Shown here: piece after piece, positions 34,853 through 43,798 of the stretch | Layout: every line of letters begins with the position of its first letter | Position numbering within the stretch: the first letter of the stretch is position 1 | Origin: Leptobacterium sp964389205 | GTDB lineage: Bacteria; Bacteroidota; Bacteroidia; Flavobacteriales; Flavobacteriaceae | Length of the DNA stretch: 64,000 nucleotides | Direction: 5' to 3' | Assembly: GCA_964389205.1 (NCBI GenBank) | Contig: CAYMDH010000010.1 | Location: forward strand, 1-64,000 | Notes under the pieces: model-generated | The model's database searches: none | Seen by the model: the letters and a program-made list of their open reading frames with translations, nothing else | What the model was told of the DNA's origin: nothing | Made by a program: the position numbers and the translations under genes

Positions 34853-35293
34853 TTAAGAGATCCAACTATCCCATGGAATTCTACTTAAAATTAAAAGCAA
34901 TCCTATACCATAAAACAAAGCAATTTTTCCAAACTTTCTTTTTGATGTTTCTTGCTTTTTGTGTTTTGACCATCCTATAGTTATTAAAATAATTGCTATA
35001 ATATTAATGCTAGGGTGTTCTACCAAATAAAGTCTTGAAACTCCATCTTTCATAATACCACCCATTCCTAATTCACTCCATAAAGAAAAACGAACTGATA
35101 CAAAATATAAAACAATACCTATGAGTAATTGAATATGCGAAAATATAAGTCCAAACAAACTAATTCTTAAGTCTTTATTTTTAAAGTCTTTGGTACTTGC
35201 ATAGCCTATTATTGCATTTACAGTGGCTATTAATAAAACAAGAAGCGCTAGATAAGCCCAATATGAATGAAGTATTTTTACTGTTTCGTACAT
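34853..35293 (-). CDS. Small four-helix membrane protein, unknown function
   Basis: A 146-residue integral membrane protein with four hydrophobic helices: YWAYLALLVLLIATVNAIIGY, ISLFGLIFSHIQLLIGIVLYF, INIIAIILITIGW and IALFYGIGLLLILSRI. The conserved-looking HSYWAYL and EHPSINIIAI segments place His residues at membrane edges. Similar flavobacterial proteins are sometimes labelled cytochrome b-like, but I see no clear haem motif. The frame extends to a TTG at 35320; the ATG at 35293 is chosen. It stands alone between two terminators. Confidence 0.75.
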   Translation of the reverse strand: MYETVKILHSYWAYLALLVLLIATVNAIIGYASTKDFKNKDLRISLFGLIFSHIQLLIGIVLYFVSVRFSLWSELGMGGIMKDGVSRLYLVEHPSINIIAIILITIGWSKHKKQETSKRKFGKIALFYGIGLLLILSRIPWDSWIS

Positions 35294-35340
35294 TGTTAAG
35301 TTTTTTAGTGTGTCTAACAAAAATAGTGATTTTGTAGCAT

Positions 35341-35370
35341 AAAAAAACCCTGCTTTTAAGCAGGGTTTTA
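35341..35370 (-). terminator. Rho-independent terminator after the Oar-type receptor
   Basis: A strong stem AAACCCTGCTT / AAGCAGGGTTT with a 2-base loop core, followed by a T-run on the reverse strand. It lies 22 bases past the receptor stop. Confidence 0.88.
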
Positions 35371-35391
35371 AATTTGATATTATATCGATTA

Positions 35392-38300
35392 TTATTCAAA
35401 AATGTATCGTACTCCTAACTGTACTTGCCATCTAGAACTTTGGTTTCCGTTATCATCTATTTGTTCAATTCTGTCAACAATACTAGGATCAAAACTAAAC
35501 GTTGGATTAGGTCCTCCGCTTTCTGTTCTAATTAATCCTACATTACCTCCAATAAAGCTTCTTCTTCCCCAATCACTGTTAAGTAAGTTGGTGAAGTTAG
35601 AAACATCTGCAGAAAATTGTAATGTGTGTTTTTTACTTCCTGAACTGATTGTAAAATCTTGCAAGAACTTAAGATCTACAACATGACTCCATGGCCCTCT
35701 ATCTCCATTTCTATCTACAAATTGACCTCTTCTACTTCTTAAGTAATCATCACTCTCAATGAATGCATCTAAAGCCGCAAATTGTTGTCCTGGAGTTAAA
35801 GGGTTATTAGCCGTACTTACTAATGTAATTTCACTTGCATCAGCCGGAACATAAATAAGCGCATTATCTCGAGAGTCATCATTTAATAAATCTGGTCCTT
35901 CTTGATAAATATAGCTAAATGGTCTAGCCTGAGATCCTTCATAGAATAAACCTATTCTAGATTTTACATTTTCATTCCATTTTAATTCATAAGAAACACT
36001 TCCTATAACTCTATGTCCTTGAGCAAAATCTGAACGTGTAGTTGGTAGGTCTGAATTTTTACCATTTACTGTTTGAATATTTCTCCATTGCGAGCTATTT
36101 TGAGATGATGTTAAATCAAAGATCGCAAATGAATTTCCATAAGAATAGGTTGCACTTCCTGAAAATCCATTATCAAAAGGCTTTGTAAGTGTAAAAGAAG
36201 CTGTATATGAAGACCCTTCATTGGTATTAGATGCCAATATGATCCTTCCATACGTATTATCTAGTAGATCTCCAAAACTATCACTATAGAAAGGACGATT
36301 ATCTGCTCCTTGTAAAGTTCCTACTGGATCTCCAATATTTAGGTTTTCATAAAAAACAGTTTGAATGTTATCATTAAAAAGTCCATCAACACTAGCGATT
36401 AAACCCCACCAAGGTAATTTATGATCAACTCCAAAACTATATTTAAGTACTTGCGGAAGTTTAAACCCGGAAGCAAACAAATCTACATTTCCACCAACAC
36501 CTCCAGATCCTGGAGCTACATTTACTGGTTGATCGTTTACATCTGGATTAAAAGTGATATCACCTGGCAAATTAAAACTAGCTGCAAAACCACCTGTTAC
36601 ACCGTTATTGTTGTAAAGCCCTCCTGGCCATACATATGGAAGCCTAGAAGTAAATATTCCAAATCCACCACGAACTTGAGTCGTTCTATCACCTTTAACA
36701 TCCCAGTTAAAACCTACTCTTGGAGATACGTGTAATATTGTGCTTGGTCCTTGTCCAGCTCTAGCACCTTGAAGGTCTTTTCCAGCAGCTTCTAATATTG
36801 GGGCTGTTCTGTTATCAAAATCCTCATTCCCTATACCATCTTCCCAAATTGGTAAGTCAAAACGAACACCTGCTGATAATTTAAAATTGTCTGAAAGTTG
36901 AACCTCATCTTGTACATAAAACCCAAGTTGTGCTACATCAAACTCTGCAGCTCCTGATGATTCATCTCCTACACCGTTGCCAGCTAGTAAAGAATATCCT
37001 CTTTGGTAGAAATCTGCAGGAGCTCCTGTTAAGAAATCATTTACACTATTAAAAGTGTAATCTCCAAAGTTAAATGCAAAGAATAAGTTGGTAATACTTG
37101 CGAATTCATTATGCGTTCCTAAAGTAACTGTATGTTTTCCTGCATAGATTTCGAAATTATTTGTGATTGTAAAGATATCTTGATCTAATAAGTTTGCAGT
37201 AGAAAAAGGCTCTGCTCCAAAACTAATGGTACCATTACCATCTCTAATATCTACAGTAGGGAAGGATTTCCAAGTGGATCTCTATCATCCCTTACTCTTG
37301 TATATCCTAAAATTAGACTGTTTGCATATTTATTCCCAAACTGTGCATTCCATTCTAGCGCTGCTGTATGTGTAATAGATTCGAAAAACTCTGACCCATT
37401 ATTGAAACCAATATTAAAGTTTCCTGAGTTTCTCGCTTCTAAGTTATCAATGCTATTCAAACTATAACGCAATGACAATTTATGGTTTTGACTAATATTC
37501 CAGTCTAATTTTGCTGTAATATTGTCTCTTTCTGTTGTACGTGTATTATTATCAAAACCTCCTGTATCATATCCAAAATTTGTCTGGATAAATTGTCTTA
37601 GAGAATTGATTCCTGCTTCATCTGTATCTCCAGCATAATTAGAAAACTGAAAAGGTTGAGGAGTTTCATCATCTTGTCTTTCATAATTCAAAAAGAAAAA
37701 TAATTTATCTTTTACGATAGGCCCACCAACTCTAAAACCATAGGTTTGCGCTGTAAAATCACTCAAACGTTCTCTACTTTCTCCAGCAGACTCGTCTACT
37801 AAATCTGGTGGAGTTCTACCTGCTAAACTTTCATTTCTTAAGAAATAGTAAGCAGATCCTTCCCAGTTGTTAGTACCCGATCTAGTAACGGCACTAATAG
37901 CACCTCCAGCAAAACCAGCAATACGAACATCAAAAGGTGCTACTTGTACTTGAAAAGATTCTATAGCATCTATAGAAAATGGTTGTGCTCCTGTTTGACC
38001 TCCATTGGTACCAGAACCTGCCAAACCAAATACATCATTACTAATAGCTCCATCTATATAAATCGAGTTCAATCTATTATTTTGACCTGCAAAAGAAACT
38101 GAAAACCCGTCATTAACTTCAGCTATCTGAGCTTCTGGTGTTAGTCTAACGAAATCTGCGATTGATCTTGTTGTTGCTGGTTGTAGTGCGATTTTTCTTT
38201 TAGTAATCGAAGTTTCAGAACCTGTCTTATTAGTATTAAACAATCCTCCAGATACTCCGGTCACAATTACCTCATCTAGCGCTGTAGTAGCTTCTCCAAG

Positions 38301-38627
38301 TTGCGTGCTTATTCTTCTTGTTTGACCTAAGTCTAAGAAAAGATTCTCTCTTACAAAATCATTAAACCCTACATAACTAATAGTTACTTTATAAGGACCT
38401 CCAACACGCATGTTGGAAATTCTGTATAGTCCGTCAAAATCAGTTACTGCTCCATACGTTGTTCCTGAAGGAATATGAACAGCAATTACATTTGCTCCTG
38501 GTAAAGGACCTCCTGTATTGTCAGTAACTTTACCTCCTAATGCAGAAGTCGTTACCCCTTGTGAAAATGCGGCGGTTCCTGCTAACGCAAAAACGACCGT
38601 TAAAACCCACTTGTAAATTGTTCTCAT
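35392..38627 (-). pseudogene. Oar-type TonB-dependent receptor interrupted by a single-base frameshift
   Basis: A gene of about 1079 codons encoding an outer-membrane receptor of the large Oar-like type. It has a signal peptide (MRTIYKWVLTVVFALAGTAAF), a carboxypeptidase regulatory-like domain (ALGGKVTDNTGGPLPGANVI), a plug with TSITKRKIALQPATTRSI, and a barrel ending WQVQLGVRYIFE. The first frame (38627 down to 37251) runs to GNPSLL and a TAG. Reading on in the next frame from about 37262 gives FPTVDIRDGNGTISFG and stays open to the stop at 35392. One missing base near 37262-37266 (GNP-FPTVDIR expected) explains it. It is either a recent inactivation, a phase-type switch or a sequence error. 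Confidence 0.88.
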
Positions 38628-38683
38628 GTGTTGTTAAATTTGTTTATTTATTGTACAAAATTGGTGTTATTTGTTAATTTTAA

Positions 38684-38691
38684 CAAAAATA
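38684..38691 (-). promoter_or_regulatory. -7 promoter box for the Oar-type receptor
   Basis: The reverse strand reads TATTTTTG, an exact TAnnTTTG match, 56 bases upstream of the receptor start codon. Confidence 0.45.
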
Positions 38692-38757
38692 AGCAATTAA
38701 CACTATTATTTATTTAACAATAATTTAACTTATTAGTTGATTTATTGACAAAAAATG

Positions 38758-40398
38758 TTAATATTTTTTAAAATATTTAAGTAAATTTAATGTAGATGCA
38801 TCATGATCGGTAATAACTGAGTTTTCAATATCTGTTAAAATTGTGTTTGCTAATTGCTTCCCAAGCTCAACCCCCCATTGATCATAACTGAAAATATTCC
38901 ATACTATTCCTTGTACAAATATTTTATGTTCATAAAGAGCAATTAAAGCACCTAAGCTTTCGGGAGTTAATTTGTCTATTAGAATAGTTGTAGTTGGTTT
39001 ATCTCCTTCAAAAACTTTAAAAGGAGTTAGTTTTTTAATTTCTTCTTCAGAAATATTTTTGCTTTGTAATTCAGAGACAACTTCTATTTGGGTTTTTCCA
39101 TTCATCAATGCTTCTGTTTGAGCAAAAAAGTTAGCCATTAACTTATGATGATGATCTTTGTCTTTATGAAGAGGGTTAACAAAACCTATAAAATCTGCAG
39201 GAATTACTTTTGTTCCTTGATGTATTAATTGAAAAAAAGCATGTTGAGAATTTGTTCCAGGCTCTCCCCATATAATAGTACCTGTTTGATAATTGACTCT
39301 ATTTCCTTCTCTATCTACACTCTTACCATTACTTTCCATTATACCCTGTTGTAAGTAGGCAGAAAATCTATTCAAATATTGAGTATAGGGTATAATCACT
39401 TCACTTTCTGCTCCAAAAAAATTATTATACCATACTGTCAACAATCCTGATATTACTGGAATATTTTCTTCAAATTTTGTGTTCTTAAAATGACGATCCA
39501 TTTTATTTGCTCCAGCCAAAAGGAGATCAAAATTATCATACCCTACTGACAAACTAATAGATAATCCTACAGCACTCCACAATGAAAAACGACCTCCTAC
39601 CCAATCCCACATCGGGAAGATGTTTTCATTAGCTATTCCAAACGCTGTTATTTTTTCTAAATTAGTAGATACTGCTACAAAATGCTTAGCAATGTCATTT
39701 TCAGATCCATGATTTAAAAACCATTTTTTTACAGTAGTAGCATTGCTTAAAGTTTCTTGGGTAGTAAAAGTTTTAGAGACAATAACAAACAATGTGGTTT
39801 CAGGATCCAATTTCTTTAATATTTCGTAAACGTGATCTCCATCTACATTGCTTATAAAATGTGTTTCTAAATGGTTTTTATAAAATTGAAGTCCTTCTGT
39901 TACCATTGCTGGTCCTAAATCTGAACCTCCAATACCAATATTAACAATATCTGTAAACGCTTTTTCTGTGTATCCTTTTTTTTCTCCTGATACAATAGCA
40001 TTCGTAAATTCTTTTATATGATTCTTAACTTCAAAAATTTCAGGAATTACATTTTCACCCTCTACTAATACTTCATCATTTTCTTTTGCTCTTAAAGCCG
40101 TATGCAGTACCGCTCTTTTTTCTGTTTGATTTATAGCCTCTCCCCGAAAATATTTTTCAATAGCATCTTCCAAACCTACTTCTCTAGCTAATTGGACAAG
40201 TAATGTTAGCGTTTCTGAGGTGATTTTATTTTTAGAAAAATCAACGTAAAAATCATCCCACTGAACAGAAAGCTCATTTGCTCTTTCAGGGTTTTTTTCA
40301 AAAACTTCTTTTAATGAAGTATTTTTAATCGAATCAAAATGAAGTTGAAGTTTATTCCATGTATTGGTACTAGTCGGATTGATGGTCTTTAATGACAT
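38758..40398 (-). CDS. pgi: Glucose-6-phosphate isomerase
   Basis: Interconverts glucose-6-phosphate and fructose-6-phosphate in glycolysis. The 546-residue length is normal. Signatures visible are NIGIGGSDLGPAMV, VVSKTFTTQETLSN, DWVGGRFSLWSAVGLSI (PGI signature 1), GTNSQHAFFQLIHQGT, and GALIALYEHKIFVQGIVWNI with GVELGKQLA near the C-terminus. The start overlaps the last 29 bases of the M23 peptidase gene, so it is translationally coupled and the last gene of a DUF3108-kynA-M23-pgi run. Confidence 0.97.
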   Translation of the reverse strand: MSLKTINPTSTNTWNKLQLHFDSIKNTSLKEVFEKNPERANELSVQWDDFYVDFSKNKITSETLTLLVQLAREVGLEDAIEKYFRGEAINQTEKRAVLHTALRAKENDEVLVEGENVIPEIFEVKNHIKEFTNAIVSGEKKGYTEKAFTDIVNIGIGGSDLGPAMVTEGLQFYKNHLETHFISNVDGDHVYEILKKLDPETTLFVIVSKTFTTQETLSNATTVKKWFLNHGSENDIAKHFVAVSTNLEKITAFGIANENIFPMWDWVGGRFSLWSAVGLSISLSVGYDNFDLLLAGANKMDRHFKNTKFEENIPVISGLLTVWYNNFFGAESEVIIPYTQYLNRFSAYLQQGIMESNGKSVDREGNRVNYQTGTIIWGEPGTNSQHAFFQLIHQGTKVIPADFIGFVNPLHKDKDHHHKLMANFFAQTEALMNGKTQIEVVSELQSKNISEEEIKKLTPFKVFEGDKPTTTILIDKLTPESLGALIALYEHKIFVQGIVWNIFSYDQWGVELGKQLANTILTDIENSVITDHDASTLNLLKYFKKY

Positions 40399-41713
40399 TA
40401 TTGTATGTTTCGTTAGTTTTGTTTATTTCATTTACAGTATTAGATTCTGTAATAAACTCTTGTTGCTCTTCTTCTTGCTTTTCTTCAAAAATAATACAAT
40501 CTAATTTAGTTACTAGCGGGCGGATAAATGTCAAATACTGTTCTTTAATTTCTGGTTTAATTGGTTCTGCAACAGGTAATTTTTGTTTAAACGGATCTAC
40601 TTGTCTCCCATTTTTCCAAAAACGATAACATACATGTGGTCCTCCTGTATTTCCTGTCATTCCTACCCAACCAATGATATCTCCTTGTTTTACAAAATCA
40701 CCCACTTTTACGTTTCTGTTTTGCATATGCAGGTATTGCGTACTGTAAGTACTGTTGTGTTTAACCTTAACATATTTGCCATTTCCTCTAGTATATGAAG
40801 ATTTAACAACGGTTCCATTAGCAGTTGACATAATTGGCGTTCCTATTGGAGCAGCATAGTCTGTTCCTCTATGAGGTTTTATTCTATTTCCGTAATAAGC
40901 AATTCTTCTTCTTAAATTGTATCGAGATGAAATTCTACTATACTGAACAGGAGCTCTTAAAAAAGCACGTCGCAATGTATTTGCTTCATCATCATAATAA
41001 TCTACGGTTCCTAATATAGAATCATTTTCATATCTAAATGCATAAAATGGTTCTCCTTTGTGTTCGAAATATGCAGCTACTATATCTCCTGCTCCAGCAT
41101 AAATACTATCTTCAATATATTTTTCTTTGTAAATTATTTTAAACCGATCTCCTTTTTGAAGTCTAAAAAAATCAATGGTCCAGGCATAAATATCAGACAT
41201 TTCATTAATGATGTTATAATCTATGCCTTGTTTAGAAATTGCATCAGACAGGCTCGTTTCTATAATACCTGATGCTTCTCTATCTATTATCTTTACAGGC
41301 TTTTTAAATTTGATTGCATCTACTAATGAATCTTTAAAATCTATAACTGTAAAATTCACGTTATCGTGTTTATATATAAATATTTGCGCTTTTTCTGTGG
41401 TATCTTTAGATTTAAGAATTGTATATGTTTTCCCTGCTCTTATTATTCGAACATCGAATGTATCTTTAATTTTCGTTGCTATTTCTGCTATTTTACTGTA
41501 GTCTATATGATGTTGTGCCAAAATCTCCCCAAAACTATCTCCAGATTTAATAGTATCTCTTTGTACTACATAATCATTCAAGTTATACCCAAATTCTATT
41601 TTTGCTACAGAAGTTTCTTCCTTCTCTGTTTCTAGAGCTACTGGCGCTACTTCTTGTTTTTTATTACAAGAAAACATTATAAAAGTGAACGCTAATACGG
41701 CAAATTTATTCAT
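40370..41713 (-). CDS. M23-family peptidoglycan metalloendopeptidase (lipoprotein)
   Basis: Predicted periplasmic or surface cell-wall hydrolase, 447 residues, lipobox FIMFSCNKKQ. A LysM/OapA-like region (IKSGDSFGEILAQHHIDY) and a beta-rich middle domain precede the M23 domain at about residues 275-375. Zinc ligands His and Asp are in KPHRGTDYAAPIGTPI. A further His is in TQYLHMQNRNVKVGD. The usual HxH motif reads GPHVCYRFWKNG, with Cys in place of the second His. A C-terminal Glu/Gln/Asn-rich tail overlaps pgi. It lies 9 bases after kynA. Confidence 0.9.
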   Translation of the reverse strand: MNKFAVLAFTFIMFSCNKKQEVAPVALETEKEETSVAKIEFGYNLNDYVVQRDTIKSGDSFGEILAQHHIDYSKIAEIATKIKDTFDVRIIRAGKTYTILKSKDTTEKAQIFIYKHDNVNFTVIDFKDSLVDAIKFKKPVKIIDREASGIIETSLSDAISKQGIDYNIINEMSDIYAWTIDFFRLQKGDRFKIIYKEKYIEDSIYAGAGDIVAAYFEHKGEPFYAFRYENDSILGTVDYYDDEANTLRRAFLRAPVQYSRISSRYNLRRRIAYYGNRIKPHRGTDYAAPIGTPIMSTANGTVVKSSYTRGNGKYVKVKHNSTYSTQYLHMQNRNVKVGDFVKQGDIIGWVGMTGNTGGPHVCYRFWKNGRQVDPFKQKLPVAEPIKPEIKEQYLTFIRPLVTKLDCIIFEEKQEEEQQEFITESNTVNEINKTNETYNNVIKDHQSD

Positions 41714-41722
41714 ACTATTAAA

Positions 41723-42685
41723 TTACATATTCTTTGGGTTAAAAATATGGTCTACCCATTGCTTTCCCCAATTTTCTTTTTCTTCATCAGTCCAAATTTC
41801 AGGAAAGAAAATAGTTTTCTGAAAGCTTGGAGGTAAATACTCTTTCCAATTGGTTCCTCCTGTTGCATCTATCTCATTTCTTTCTTTCCTTAAATAACGA
41901 TACGCAGATCCCATATGCATTAAAGGCCAGAGTACATTTGAACTTATATCCAATGCTTTTAATGCATCTATCAAAATTTTATCTTTCTTTTCATCTTCAG
42001 GAAGCTGTAAATATTTATGATATATATTGGTGTTTTTTACAGATTTAGCTATACGCATAAAACGTGGAGTATATCGATATTCAAATTGTTTTAAGGTTAA
42101 TGTTTTTTCGCCAGTTTCCTTATTTGTTGCTCCTTTTTTCCAATAAATATGATCATACAATTCTTCTAGAGTATCTTTTTTAGAAAATTGTTCTCTAACA
42201 GTATGATGCACTAAGTTCTCCATTGAAGTAGCATAAAATTCAATCATTCTATATTGAGCAGATTGAAATCCACTGGCTGGAAGTAATGACATTCTATATT
42301 GCAAGAATTGCTCTTTTTCCATACCATTAATCATTATCTCAAAAGAAGATATTAATGCTTTAAAGTAATTATTTATTCGATTAACTTTTTTTACAAAAAA
42401 GCTAGCTTTCTGAAGCTTATCGTCTATAATTTGTTTTTGCTCATGTATAATCAACTTAAAATACAGCTCTGTAATTTGATGATACATGATGAAAATTTCT
42501 TCGTCTGGAAAATGTGTTCGAGGAATTTGTAAGCTTAACAAAGTATCTAGGTGAATATAATCCCAGTAGGTAAGATAACGTTGATGCAATAATCCGTCAA
42601 GATAAGCGCCCAAGTCTTGGCCTGAGTTTTTATACTTTTCTTCAAGCTTTTGAATACGCTGAGCAATATTCGTCTCTATTTTCAT
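41723..42685 (-). CDS. kynA: Tryptophan 2,3-dioxygenase
   Basis: Haem enzyme opening the indole ring of tryptophan to N-formylkynurenine, the first step of the kynurenine pathway. The 320-residue protein has the N-terminal TYWDYIHLDTLLSLQ with the distal-side His, followed by HEQKQI. The SGFQSAQYRMIEFY substrate segment follows, and the C-terminal MGSAYRYLRKERNEIDATGG leads into NWKEYLPP; Bacteroidota forms carry this in place of the GTGGSSG loop. The neighbouring hppD and hmgA genes also serve aromatic amino-acid breakdown, though in a separate transcript. The DUF3108 gene lies 5 bases upstream. Confidence 0.92.
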   Translation of the reverse strand: MKIETNIAQRIQKLEEKYKNSGQDLGAYLDGLLHQRYLTYWDYIHLDTLLSLQIPRTHFPDEEIFIMYHQITELYFKLIIHEQKQIIDDKLQKASFFVKKVNRINNYFKALISSFEIMINGMEKEQFLQYRMSLLPASGFQSAQYRMIEFYATSMENLVHHTVREQFSKKDTLEELYDHIYWKKGATNKETGEKTLTLKQFEYRYTPRFMRIAKSVKNTNIYHKYLQLPEDEKKDKILIDALKALDISSNVLWPLMHMGSAYRYLRKERNEIDATGGTNWKEYLPPSFQKTIFFPEIWTDEEKENWGKQWVDHIFNPKNM

Positions 42686-42690
42686 TAAAA

Positions 42691-43482
42691 TTATTTAAAT
42701 ATAATTTTAAATTGATGGCTTAATCCCTTGTAGGCGTTTAAATCTGCTTTGATACTCCCTACAGCTAGATCTGCTTTTATTCGCAAAGGTATCTTATTTT
42801 CATCATTTGATACCCAAACTGTTAGACTTTCTTGCTCTTTAAAAACACGTCCTGATTGTACATAAGGTCTAAATTTCAAACACTCAATCTTTCCAAATTT
42901 AGTTCTAATGATGTCTTTTCCCAAATATTTAATACGGAATTTAAAAGTTTCATCATCATCATAAATCATATCTAGCGTAAACTCATCATTTTTTTTAAGT
43001 TTACTTATATCTACCTCATTCCTTAAATAATAAAATGTAGATACCATATCATGAACCTCTTCATGAATTGATATTGTTTTTTTCTTATCTCTTTTTCTAT
43101 CATGATAAAGTGCTGTTTTTGTAGCGTAATCAAAATTAATTTCTACATCTTTAGTATGCCCTCCTTCGTCTATTTGTCTTATAAATTTATAAGGGCGATC
43201 GTTTTCTTTATCAATAAAGGTTTCATAATTGTCATCTACTTTAAAGAACCAGCGAGCAATCCCTGTAGTTTTTCCTATTCCTATAACATGATTTACTTTC
43301 TTTCCATGCAAATTACTTTCTTTAACTTCAAGAGTTGCATAACTAGCATTAAAAATTCCATAATGTATTCTAAATTGAAACCATTCTCCTGGTTTAAACG
43401 CTGATTGTCTTTTGTGAATTTCTTGGCCTGTTAACCCTCCAAAAAACAAAAGGCAAAGTATTCCTAAAATATATTTTTTCAT
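42691..43482 (-). CDS. DUF3108-domain exported protein
   Basis: A 263-residue exported protein (signal peptide ending FGGLTGQ) resembling DUF3108, a predicted periplasmic beta-rich fold of unknown role. Typical parts are FKPGEWFQFRIHYGIFNASY, GIARWFFKVDDNYETFID, VHDMVSTFYYLRN and VWVSNDENKIPLRIKADLAVGS. It is the first gene of the run leading into kynA (5-base gap). The frame can begin at a GTG at 43485, but the ATG at 43482 is preferred. A terminator-like hairpin lies about 90 bases upstream. Confidence 0.82.
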   Translation of the reverse strand: MKKYILGILCLLFFGGLTGQEIHKRQSAFKPGEWFQFRIHYGIFNASYATLEVKESNLHGKKVNHVIGIGKTTGIARWFFKVDDNYETFIDKENDRPYKFIRQIDEGGHTKDVEINFDYATKTALYHDRKRDKKKTISIHEEVHDMVSTFYYLRNEVDISKLKKNDEFTLDMIYDDDETFKFRIKYLGKDIIRTKFGKIECLKFRPYVQSGRVFKEQESLTVWVSNDENKIPLRIKADLAVGSIKADLNAYKGLSHQFKIIFK

Positions 43483-43572
43483 CACTTTATTTAATAGTAT
43501 AAAAATAATAAAATCATCTGCATTAATAGTCGTAACAGTATGTTAAACAATTTCTGCACCAAAAAATTGTAT

Positions 43573-43606
43573 GTATAAAAAAAGTCCGATAAAATATCGG
43601 ACTTTT
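43573..43606 (-). terminator. Rho-independent terminator-like hairpin upstream of the DUF3108 gene
   Basis: A 12-base perfect stem AAAAGTCCGATA / TATCGGACTTTT with a 3-base loop, followed on the reverse strand by seven T. It is 193 bases beyond the hppD stop and 91 bases before the DUF3108 start. It may end hppD, end a small RNA, or attenuate the kynA operon. Confidence 0.8.
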
Positions 43607-43677
43607 ATATTAACCAATCAAAAACTTAAACTTATGAAAACTTTACTTAAATCAACGAAAAGCAATCACCCTTTTCG
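43580..43677 (-). ncRNA. Candidate small RNA or attenuator leader
   Basis: The reverse strand has an exact -7 box (TATTTTTG, 43683-43690). It is followed at once by a hairpin (CGAAAAG / CTTTTCG, 43656-43677), about 50 unstructured bases and the strong terminator at 43580-43606. A transcript of about 95 bases with a 5' hairpin and a 3' terminator would result, with no convincing reading frame. Read-through would enter the DUF3108/kynA operon, so it may instead be its regulated leader. The rest of 43607-43798 holds nothing else recognisable. Confidence 0.35.
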
Positions 43678-43682
43678 CGGCG

Positions 43683-43690
43683 CAAAAATA
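43683..43690 (-). promoter_or_regulatory. -7 promoter box of the candidate small RNA/kynA leader
   Basis: The reverse strand reads TATTTTTG followed by CGCC. A TTGG lies 24 bases upstream, slightly longer than the usual spacing to a -33 element. Confidence 0.45.
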
Positions 43691-43798
43691 CTACCCTTTT
43701 TTACATATTTATACCAACTAATAAAGTTTAACACTATGTTTATTAAGGTGTTAAGTTTTGATTTGAAATCCTAAAGATTTAGTAATATTTTGACTGTT

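Noticed and set aside
34798..34980. Forward open frame of 60 codons opposite the small membrane protein
   Set aside because: It spans a bidirectional terminator and lies opposite the better-supported four-helix protein gene.
36421..36735. Forward open frame opposite the Oar-type receptor
   Set aside because: It is on the complementary strand of the receptor barrel, which reads cleanly in its own frame; composition is that of a shadow.
36571..37250. Apparent gap between two separate receptor-like genes
   Set aside because: Codon-by-codon reading of the reverse strand shows no stop in this interval in the frame of the downstream part. It belongs to one gene with a single frameshift, not to two genes.
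43571..43774. Forward open frame of 67 codons starting MYKKSPIKYRT
   Set aside because: It begins inside a strong terminator hairpin and crosses a reverse-strand promoter box. Its composition is not protein-like and it has no recognisable family.
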